Shown here: piece after piece, positions 17,212 through 24,451 of the stretch
How the letters are laid out: every line of letters starts with the position of its first letter
Numbering within the stretch: the stretch's first letter is position 1
Origin: Promethearchaeota archaeon
GTDB lineage: Archaea > Asgardarchaeota > Lokiarchaeia > Sigyniarchaeales > SOKP01
Reading direction: 5' to 3'
Assembly (NCBI GenBank): GCA_019058365.1
Contig: JAHPZE010000038.1
Coordinates: forward strand, 1-32,017
Length of the DNA: 32,017 nt
Notes under the pieces: model-generated
The model's database searches: none
Seen by the model: only the letters and a program-made list of their open reading frames with translations
Told to the model about the DNA's origin: nothing
Position numbers and translations under genes: made by a program

Positions 17212-17630
17212 ACAGTGAAATTATCTTTACTTCGCTGAATCAAAATAACACAATTTTTACTTTTTTTTTAATATTATACTCTTTCGATTTATTCTAATTT
17301 AAGTTTTTTAAAAAAAGATTTTAATTCAAAACCAAAATTATAATAATAAATTAATAAATTTTTATTTATGAAGGAAGAGAAGAATGATTTTTATTAAACC
17401 ATTATCATTTAAAAAGATATTATCTTGTTAATAAATCTCTTTGTAGGTTATTATTGTTTGATTTCTATCAGTTTTCTTGAAATAGAAAAGAAATTATGAA
17501 TTTTTTGCTAAAATCACAAACATTTAATAATACAGTTAGGAAAATAATAATTAACAAATCATAATTTGTTTCAATTTTAAATCCGATTTTAAATAATTAC
17601 TAAAAAAAATTCTAAAAGAGGAAGATAAAA
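17212..17630 (+). promoter_or_regulatory. Intergenic region between Alba and the histone-fold gene
   Basis: About 420 nt with no credible gene; the longest start-to-stop frames are about ten codons. It begins with an oligo-T tract (17253-17269) that probably terminates Alba, and ends with a TTTTAAATAATT box near 17587-17598 and an AAGAGGAAG ribosome binding site at 17615-17623 for the histone-fold gene. The middle is featureless A/T-rich sequence. No tRNA or obvious structured RNA is visible. Confidence 0.45.
17253..17269 (+). terminator. Oligo-T tract after Alba
   Basis: Runs of five and nine T, 42-58 nt past the UAA at 17211 and 114-130 nt past the internal UAG. The terminator placement fits a transcript that includes the downstream Alba codons. 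Confidence 0.45.
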
Positions 17631-17825
17631 ATGGCGAAAAAGGCTTCAGAACCTTTGTATGTTAAATCTAAGGTAAGAGAATTTATTAAGGGTAAAGGGT
17701 GCAACACTAGCAGTGGTGTTCTTGATGGGGAAACTTTAAATGCAATCATAATGGAACATCTTGATAATGCTATAAGACGAGCAAAAGCTAATAATAGAAA
17801 GACAGTAAAGGCAAGAGATTTATAA
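17631..17825 (+). CDS. Histone-fold protein with truncated third helix
   Basis: A 64-residue DNA-binding protein of the histone fold. Helix 1 is about residues 10-22 (LYVKSKVREFIKG), helix 2 about 36-55 (LNAIIMEHLDNAIRRAKANN), followed by loop RKTVKARD, which closely matches the RKTVKAED segment of HMfB-type histones. The protein ends at L64, where helix 3 would begin, so helix 3 is essentially missing. Short archaeal histones of this kind (the alpha-3-truncated, face-to-face class) are proposed to pair differently from nucleosomal histones. It is preceded by an AAGAGGAAG ribosome binding site and followed by an oligo-T tract, so it looks monocistronic. Its position one gene after Alba groups two chromatin proteins. 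Family call is firm; assignment to the face-to-face class is inference. Confidence 0.78.
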   Translation: MAKKASEPLYVKSKVREFIKGKGCNTSSGVLDGETLNAIIMEHLDNAIRRAKANNRKTVKARDL

Positions 17826-17847
17826 ATTCACTTGCCAATCATAACAA

Positions 17848-17875
17848 TTTTTTTTTTAATTTTCAATTTCTTTTT
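17848..17875 (+). terminator. Oligo-T tract after the histone-fold gene
   Basis: A run of ten T starting 22 nt after the stop, followed by further T-rich sequence, in the 64-nt gap facing the convergent rad50 gene. Likely terminator for the plus-strand gene. Confidence 0.5.
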
Positions 17876-17889
17876 AAGAATTTTATTTA

Positions 17890-19983
17890 TTAAATAATAA
17901 TTGAAGGTTTTTCATACTTAGCTCGGCTTATTCCTGTAGATAAATCCTTTTCAACAACTATTTTAGAAGTAGATATATCTTGTGGTATTGTGGTATGAGT
18001 AATTAGAAAAATTTGAGAAAATGATTTAGATTTTATTAAATGCTTGAGAATTTGTTCTCTTCGAGTTTCATCCAAAGCTGCTAAAGGTTCATCTAATAGA
18101 AGAAAGTCAACTTTTGGATTTCTTCTTGGTGAATCTTTGGTGGGACGAATAGTACTCATTAATTCTGATATAGCGAGACGTAACGCAATTCCTAAAGCAG
18201 TACGATCTCCGCCTGAAAGGATCTCTGTGGATTCATATTCTCCATTATAATTATCTCTAATTCTAAGAGATAAACCTGTTTTTCTTGTTCCACTTAAATC
18301 AAGTAGTAAATCACTATATTGTCCAGAAGTAAAATCTTTTATATATTTATCAGTGGTTAACGCTATGTTTTTCACTAACCGTTTTACAACCATATATTCA
18401 GTTACAAATCTGCGGACAAATTCTTTTGCTTTATTAATATGATCTATATCAACTTCATATTCCCCGATTTTTTTTGCTAAATCTTTCATTTTTTGAATTT
18501 CATTTTGTAATTTTCCTATTCTTTCTTGATTATTTTGAAGTTTTATCTGTTTTTCCTTTAAATCATTTAGTAAAGCTTTTAGCTCTGTAGAGAATTTCTC
18601 CTTTTCAACTGACAATTTTTTGATCCCTTCAATACGTGAATCCTTAAATTTCGTTCCATTTTTTGAAAGGAAAATTTTTAACTCCATTTCAATTTTTCTT
18701 GATTCGGATTCATATTTTTCATAATTCTGAAAATCATCTTTAAGACCGTGATATATAGTTATGTTTCTTTTAATTTTATCTAATTTATTTTGAAGTGGTT
18801 TAATTTCCTTATCAAAATTAGTTAAAATTTTAGTGATGGAATCAATCTTTTCTTGATTTAAATTTATATCATTAGTGAATTTCATAATCATTTCATTATA
18901 ATGCTCTTTTGTTAACTCATTTTGGCAGGTCGGACATTGTGCAATTTCTTTCCCCTCTTTTCTTATCGTAAACTTTAAACTTTTTTCCATTTTATTCATA
19001 GATTTTTTTATGTCCTCTATTCTTCCCTTTGTTTTCCCTAAACCCTTAAATGTTGCCTCCCTTTTCTTGTCTAATTTATCTTTATTTCTTTGTAGTTTGA
19101 TTTTATTCTCTTCTAATGATCTTATTTTATTAACTATTGTATCTTGAGAATCAAAATCATCAAAATTTAGTTCAGTTTTCTTGATTTTTACTTTGAAATC
19201 ATTTTCATATGATAAGTATTTATCATATGCGATTTTCTTTTGATTATATAAATTTTCTAACTCTGATATTAATTCATTTGAAGGAAAATTCCTAATTTCT
19301 TGTTCAAAAATATCTTTTTTTTTCTCTTTTTCTGTAATAATATCTTTGCATTGATTATTTTCTTTTTCGATATGATTGATATCTTCTTTAATCCTCTCTA
19401 TAGGTACTCTTGATTTTTCAAGATTTTCTTTTTCATATTTTTTTCCTTTAGACTCATTATCTAAAAAAGAAATAGCATCATCAATAATATTCAAGCGAAA
19501 TAAATCAATTAGCATATCTCGTAACTCTGCTCCTTTTTTATTAGCCAATTCTTCTACCTCTCCTTGGCGAACGAAAACAGTACTCATTGCTTGTTCTGAT
19601 GAAATTTCAAAAAATTTTTCAACATTAAAACGTTTTACTTCCTGATAATTCGTCTTATTTTCTGGTAATTCAAATAATTTTGTTGTAATACTTCCTGTTC
19701 TACCCCATTTTCGAAAGATATAATACTTTTTCTTGTCAAGGGTGAAATACACATAGATCTCGGATTTTTGCGCGCCATAGGTTATAAATGAATCTGCGTT
19801 TCTTCCTTTAAAGATCCTCGGTCCAAAAAATGCAAAAAGAATTCCCTCCAAGATTGTTGATTTTCCATAAGAATTTTTTCCGCTTATAAGTATCAGTCCA
19901 TTGGGCAAATCTTCGCCCCCTTTTGGCAAATTTAATTGTTTATAACCCATGAAATTCTTAAAAGTAAGCTTAGTGAGCAACAT
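17890..19983 (-). CDS. rad50: Rad50 double-strand break repair ATPase
   Basis: The SMC-like ATPase of the Mre11-Rad50 complex, which tethers and processes DNA ends. Walker A is GKNSYGKST (residues 35-43). The zinc hook CPTC lies near residue 350, between two long Lys/Glu-rich coiled-coil arms. The signature motif LSGGDRTALG is near 590 and Walker B LLLDEPLAALDE near 624, followed by the switch-type LITHTT. At 697 residues it is shorter than typical archaeal Rad50 (about 850-880), and the missing length is in the coils. The ATG lies 7 nt after the mre11 stop, so the two are cotranscribed at the end of the herA-nurA-mre11-rad50 operon. Confidence 0.95.
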   Translation of the reverse strand: MLLTKLTFKNFMGYKQLNLPKGGEDLPNGLILISGKNSYGKSTILEGILFAFFGPRIFKGRNADSFITYGAQKSEIYVYFTLDKKKYYIFRKWGRTGSITTKLFELPENKTNYQEVKRFNVEKFFEISSEQAMSTVFVRQGEVEELANKKGAELRDMLIDLFRLNIIDDAISFLDNESKGKKYEKENLEKSRVPIERIKEDINHIEKENNQCKDIITEKEKKKDIFEQEIRNFPSNELISELENLYNQKKIAYDKYLSYENDFKVKIKKTELNFDDFDSQDTIVNKIRSLEENKIKLQRNKDKLDKKREATFKGLGKTKGRIEDIKKSMNKMEKSLKFTIRKEGKEIAQCPTCQNELTKEHYNEMIMKFTNDINLNQEKIDSITKILTNFDKEIKPLQNKLDKIKRNITIYHGLKDDFQNYEKYESESRKIEMELKIFLSKNGTKFKDSRIEGIKKLSVEKEKFSTELKALLNDLKEKQIKLQNNQERIGKLQNEIQKMKDLAKKIGEYEVDIDHINKAKEFVRRFVTEYMVVKRLVKNIALTTDKYIKDFTSGQYSDLLLDLSGTRKTGLSLRIRDNYNGEYESTEILSGGDRTALGIALRLAISELMSTIRPTKDSPRRNPKVDFLLLDEPLAALDETRREQILKHLIKSKSFSQIFLITHTTIPQDISTSKIVVEKDLSTGISRAKYEKPSIII

Positions 19984-19990
19984 AGATAGG

Positions 19991-21298
19991 CTATACCTCT
20001 TTTTCTTTCTCCATTAGTCTTAGGGCTCTCTTTATCGCGTTCATCCCATAATCAGTTAACTTTTCAATATCATATTCTGTTTCATCTTCACTCAGTTTTT
20101 CTCTCACAAAAGTTTTAAATTCATCATCTGGCTTTTCAAGGATATAATCGAGAATTAATCCTGTACTTAGATCATCTTCAAGAGTTTCAGAAATATCCAA
20201 CACTTTCCAGATTAATTGCAATATGTTATGTTCATCAGGATGAGAAAATAAATTTCTTCGAATTTTAGCCATCATCTCATTAATTTGCCAATTCTTCTCA
20301 AATGTCATTTCACCTTTAATATTTAATTTTAACCTAGCAGATGTCTGATGATTGAAATTCCCTTCTCCCATAAACTTATTTATTTCATTTAAAATGTGGT
20401 TTTCTAGATCTGTAATGGAATATTTAGCTTTAGCATCAATATCTATAATTCCAAATGGTCTCTTTAGTAATTCATCCGTAGAGATTCTTTTCACTATTAA
20501 TTCTCTTGTACTTTCATTAATATCTACAATGAGATAACCTTGATTTTCATACCTTTCTTTGAAATTCAGAGGCAATAACCCTCCCGAATAGTAATGATTT
20601 TTCGATAATTGTTTAAATCCATGTTCATGCCCTAAAGCAACATAATCATAGTTAAAATCATCAGAATTAACTTTGCTGTGTAATGTATCATCGCTCGCAG
20701 AACCGTGAGCTACGGCAATATTAATGTATTCGTTATCCTTTGGTTGTTGGTTTTTTATCCAATTATTATAAGCAGATGTGTAAGTTTCAAAACTTTTAAA
20801 TTCGAAATATGGAAATAAATAGAATCTTACTTTCTTATCAGCGAATTCTAAGGATAATGGAATATTTGATTTAATGGCTCTTATTAGATCTCGCTCTTTA
20901 AAATAATATAGGTTTGGATATTGATCTTTATTAAGATGTGATTCTAAGGGAGTATATTCATATCCCCGAAAAACTCCATGATTTCCTTCAATATATATAA
21001 ATGGAATTTGATTTTTTGTATTATCAAAAAAAATTTGTAAACCTTGTATTAAAATTCTTCTTGCGGGTTCAGGAGGGGGATATGAACTATATTGAGAAGG
21101 ATGGTGAAAAATATCTCCACAGTGAACAAGAAAATCAATGTCTTTAATTTTAGAAATTTGTTCCATGACAGATAAAAAGCAATCATAAATTTCTTGTTCA
21201 TAAGGTTTTGAATAATTCTCTATTGCCCATTTATTAATTGTTCCTCTCCTTGCTTTATAACCAAGATGAGTATCTGCCATATGAATTAATTTTACCAT
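19991..21298 (-). CDS. mre11: Mre11 nuclease
   Basis: Calcineurin-like Mn-dependent nuclease that, with Rad50, opens and trims DNA ends. All phosphoesterase motifs are present: D9-x-H11 (MADTHLGYK), D61 (GDIFHH), N105-H106 (GNHG), H197 (VAHGS) and H223-x-H225 (GHEH). The C-terminal region (about 300-435) is helical and probably carries the capping and Rad50-binding segments. It starts 12 nt after nurA and ends 7 nt before rad50. The stop is TAG, backed up by an in-frame TAA seven codons on, inside the start of rad50. Length is normal for archaea. Confidence 0.95.
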   Translation of the reverse strand: MVKLIHMADTHLGYKARRGTINKWAIENYSKPYEQEIYDCFLSVMEQISKIKDIDFLVHCGDIFHHPSQYSSYPPPEPARRILIQGLQIFFDNTKNQIPFIYIEGNHGVFRGYEYTPLESHLNKDQYPNLYYFKERDLIRAIKSNIPLSLEFADKKVRFYLFPYFEFKSFETYTSAYNNWIKNQQPKDNEYINIAVAHGSASDDTLHSKVNSDDFNYDYVALGHEHGFKQLSKNHYYSGGLLPLNFKERYENQGYLIVDINESTRELIVKRISTDELLKRPFGIIDIDAKAKYSITDLENHILNEINKFMGEGNFNHQTSARLKLNIKGEMTFEKNWQINEMMAKIRRNLFSHPDEHNILQLIWKVLDISETLEDDLSTGLILDYILEKPDDEFKTFVREKLSEDETEYDIEKLTDYGMNAIKRALRLMEKEKEV

Positions 21299-21310
21299 TA
21301 TTTCACCTTT

Positions 21311-22525
21311 TTATACTCCTAATACTTTATGCCTCCATGATTCGGAATATTTTTTAGTTCTTTCATCATATTTTAATTCTTGGAACTTACTTTCTAATTT
21401 GTTATATTCAGAAACTAATAATGTACTTGCTTCGTGAGCTCCTTTTAAACATAAAGGATATCCTCTGGGGGAATAGGGCATTATATTCTGTAATATATAT
21501 TTTGCATCTTTTGTATCTAAGAAATCTGGTACGTCAAATCTTAGTGCTGCGCTATTTTCTTGAATTCTAGCGATATATGCCTTACTTTTAGTATACGCTG
21601 AAAGATCAGGCATTTCTACCAAGAAATTTTTTTCCTTCATAATTTCTGACCAAATTGGTAAAATAAAATTACCTTGAGCATCCCTTAATCTGCAAGTTTT
21701 AGAAATAGTATAATAATTTATATTATAAGATTCAACAAATTTAAAAAAGAATTTAGTAAAAGCTTGTGGTGGAAAAATATGATGCCGGAACATTTGAATA
21801 CCATCACCTAGGAATACAACGTTTTCAACTTTCCCCCAATTACTTTCCTCTTTAATTCTTATAAGTGATTTCAAAATCTCATCAGCGGTTCTTATTCTAT
21901 CAACTACATGCTTTATAGAAGGGTAATAAAATGCATGGTTATCTATAGCATTCTTTATTTTGTTACTAAAAGTAGTTTCATACCATTCTTCTAATTCATC
22001 AATAAAATTTTTCAGATCTCCAATATAGAAGAATTTTTTAATTGCTTTCACAAAGTTTTCAATAACAGTTTGGTAAATGATTAATTTATGTTCGTTATCT
22101 TCAATATAAGTAGTAATTGGTTTATACATTATTTTTTCAATATTATATTTTCCATCTGTAAGAGTAATTTGACCCTCTCCAAATTTAAATGATCCTAATA
22201 TAGCATAAGTTCCAGGTAATGTATTTGAACTCTCATCAAACCCAATAATTTTAAACGCCTTATCTACATAATCATTTAAATGCTTTTCAATTCTTATATG
22301 AGGCATTTTACTAAAGTGAGCCCCCATATTTCTAAGTTTTTCTTCAGCACTGCTAGTAGGATCAGGATCTTCTAACTCTTTTTTTTCTTCTTCTGTCCAT
22401 GTAATCTTATTAGACTTAATAAAATCCATAAATTCTTTAATGTCAGGATTAAGAGATTCTTCCGGTCGATTATTCATCGACTCTTCCAATGATATTAATT
22501 CAAAATCAAATGAAATTAAAATCAC
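21311..22525 (-). CDS. nurA: NurA 5'-3' nuclease
   Basis: A 404-residue protein assigned to NurA, the nuclease that acts with the HerA helicase in making 3' single strands for recombination. Supporting evidence is its place between herA and mre11, VVFLGDGIQMF near the centre (the likely metal-binding Asp strand), and the C-terminal segment RGYPLCLKGAHEASTLLVSEY that matches the conserved NurA end. The N-terminal domain is larger and divergent. The GTG at 22525, 18 nt after the herA stop, is the longest choice; an ATG at 22477 preceded by GGAAGAG would give 388 residues and may be the real start. Sequence similarity to characterised NurA is low, so the call relies partly on context. Confidence 0.75.
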   Translation of the reverse strand: MILISFDFELISLEESMNNRPEESLNPDIKEFMDFIKSNKITWTEEEKKELEDPDPTSSAEEKLRNMGAHFSKMPHIRIEKHLNDYVDKAFKIIGFDESSNTLPGTYAILGSFKFGEGQITLTDGKYNIEKIMYKPITTYIEDNEHKLIIYQTVIENFVKAIKKFFYIGDLKNFIDELEEWYETTFSNKIKNAIDNHAFYYPSIKHVVDRIRTADEILKSLIRIKEESNWGKVENVVFLGDGIQMFRHHIFPPQAFTKFFFKFVESYNINYYTISKTCRLRDAQGNFILPIWSEIMKEKNFLVEMPDLSAYTKSKAYIARIQENSAALRFDVPDFLDTKDAKYILQNIMPYSPRGYPLCLKGAHEASTLLVSEYNKLESKFQELKYDERTKKYSESWRHKVLGV

Positions 22526-22543
22526 CCAATATAATTATCAAAA

Positions 22544-24295
22544 TCAAGGAAGTCCTGTTGGAGGAGGACTTAGATTTATTTCTCTCATTTTTTTAGAAAA
22601 ATCCTCATAAAAGGATTTTGAAGTAGTTTCAAAATAATCATCATATAGAGGAATTTTAAGTTTTTGGAAGTTAGTGAGCCAAATTCCTGAGATTAATGCA
22701 ATTCCAACTGTACCAGTAAGAGATTCAAGATCACTTTGTTGAACTCCACCACCAATACTCCGTGCAGCTACTTGTTTTTCTTTGTCAGATCTCAATGGCA
22801 AATTAATTACAGTATTCATATTTGATAATATTGTGTCATCTATAGGGGAATATTGTTGGGATATTACTTCAAGAGCTAAATTAAACTTTCTTCCCTGACG
22901 AGAAATGTCTTTGAACACATTACTAAATCTCATCATTTCTGGTCTTAATATACTAGGTGCCTCTTCAATTGTAAATATAATTATTGGTAAATCAGTTGGG
23001 TCCTTAACTTCCTTTCCACTTTTAATATATAATTTATCAATTGAGTTTTCATAATTTTTATAGAAATTTTCAGGTAAAGTTTGTTTAAGTTTTGTTTTTA
23101 ATGTGTCAATATCCGTAGATGATTTTAAAGCTTTTCTAATGTCAAATAGGGTCCTGGCTAACACACTATTGAACAAAAACTGCTCTAAATCTGAGATCAT
23201 GGACACATTAAATATTATTATACCACCTTTTTCTAACTTTTTCACTATCTCTGGTAATTTGCTACTTGCGTTAGATCGAAACATCTCAGAATATTCTAAC
23301 CAAGTAAGTCTCCTTCTTACAGCCGCCATAGTTGGATCACTATGCCCTCCACGTAAGGGAGAATATCCTTCTGTTAAGAGATTCTCAATATATTCTTCAT
23401 GGTTCTCACTATATGCAGAATGAACCGCACCTACTTGTAAATCATTAAAAGTTCCTGTAGCGTATAAGTCAACCGGTTTTATTTCTTGATAATTTATAAT
23501 ACAAGGTTGAGCCATACTTTTTATTGGAGCCGGAGGTACTCCTTTATTAGGATAAAGATAAAACCAACTTCCAATAAGCTTTTTATTATAATCTGCAGCT
23601 TTACAAATATCATTAACTCCATATTTTATACATCCTAAAGCATATTCGTCATGCATATCAATCGCTAACATAGAGATCTTTGTTCCCTTTCCCTTTAAAA
23701 TAACATGTGCATTATGCTGCAGGAGGCCATCAAGAAAAACTTGGTTTAAATTCGATTTCCCAGTACCTGTTGCTCCGGCAATGAAAAAATGATACATTAG
23801 ATATTTATAGGGGAAATAGACATTTACATTGGCTTCAGATGCCAATGAACCCATATACACACCATCAGGAGTAAATATGGTCTCTAAATAGTGAGCTTTA
23901 TCATCTTGAATCTCAGAGATTTTCATTGAATGGGGTTTTAATACACCCTTCTCCATAATATCTTCAATAAGAAAGAAAATATTTGTAGTGAAATTTTTTA
24001 CTTTTTTAGACTTCTTATCTCTCTCCATGAGAATTATCGGGCGTCCTTGAATCACATATAGTAATTCAGTTTCAAGTTCTGCGGTAATATATTCTGTCAT
24101 TTTAACATTCTTTAACTTTTGCCGAGTCATTATATAGTCTTGAATAGTATATTCTTTTAGAATTTGGATTATTATTGTATAGTCTTTCTTTTCGGTTTTA
24201 TCTTCAGCCTCTAATTTAACAAACCCATGAAGATGTACATAATTCTCATAAAATATTTCAATAACGCTTTCTGTTGGATTTATTCTAATTATCAT
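22544..24295 (-). CDS. herA: HerA bipolar DNA helicase/translocase
   Basis: A FtsK/HerA-superfamily hexameric ATPase that pumps DNA into NurA. Walker A is GATGTGKS (residues 174-181); Walker B MLAIDMHDE follows about 40 residues later. Further C-terminal are IIIFTIEEAP (a sensor strand with acidic pair), SRQGRKFNLALEVISQQ and an SxxNTVINLPLRS segment, all as in HerA. The N-terminal barrel (HAS) domain spans roughly 1-150 and is divergent. At 583 residues it is slightly longer than crenarchaeal HerA, with an insertion near 380-440. It heads the herA-nurA-mre11-rad50 operon, spaced 18, 12 and 7 nt. A GAGAAGGGA ribosome binding site precedes the ATG. Confidence 0.92.
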   Translation of the reverse strand: MIIRINPTESVIEIFYENYVHLHGFVKLEAEDKTEKKDYTIIIQILKEYTIQDYIMTRQKLKNVKMTEYITAELETELLYVIQGRPIILMERDKKSKKVKNFTTNIFFLIEDIMEKGVLKPHSMKISEIQDDKAHYLETIFTPDGVYMGSLASEANVNVYFPYKYLMYHFFIAGATGTGKSNLNQVFLDGLLQHNAHVILKGKGTKISMLAIDMHDEYALGCIKYGVNDICKAADYNKKLIGSWFYLYPNKGVPPAPIKSMAQPCIINYQEIKPVDLYATGTFNDLQVGAVHSAYSENHEEYIENLLTEGYSPLRGGHSDPTMAAVRRRLTWLEYSEMFRSNASSKLPEIVKKLEKGGIIIFNVSMISDLEQFLFNSVLARTLFDIRKALKSSTDIDTLKTKLKQTLPENFYKNYENSIDKLYIKSGKEVKDPTDLPIIIFTIEEAPSILRPEMMRFSNVFKDISRQGRKFNLALEVISQQYSPIDDTILSNMNTVINLPLRSDKEKQVAARSIGGGVQQSDLESLTGTVGIALISGIWLTNFQKLKIPLYDDYFETTSKSFYEDFSKKMREINLSPPPTGLP

Positions 24296-24451
24296 TTTTA
24301 TCTTTAGTCCCTTCTCTTATTCATTAATATTATTATTTAATCTAAATAAATAAAAAATTGTATTAATCCAGACTTACAATTATTATTTAGTTTTTTGAAC
24401 ATATTATTTGTCGTTATAAATAAAATTCGAGGACCTAACAAGTTTAGTGGT
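24296..24451 (-). promoter_or_regulatory. Probable promoter region of the herA-nurA-mre11-rad50 operon
   Basis: A 156-nt gap between the helicase gene and herA, large against the 7-18 nt gaps inside the operon. On the minus strand it contains TTATTTATTTAG and TTAAATAATAATATT as TATA candidates and an AGAGAAGGGA ribosome binding site about 12 nt before the herA ATG. Confidence 0.35.

Noticed and set aside
17028..17243. A 71-codon minus-strand frame across the 3' part of Alba
   Set aside because: The plus strand here encodes conserved Alba sequence on both sides of the TAG, so this is a shadow.
17367..17396. A nine-codon frame (MKEEKNDFY) in the Alba-histone intergenic region
   Set aside because: Too short and isolated; no evidence of expression or conservation.
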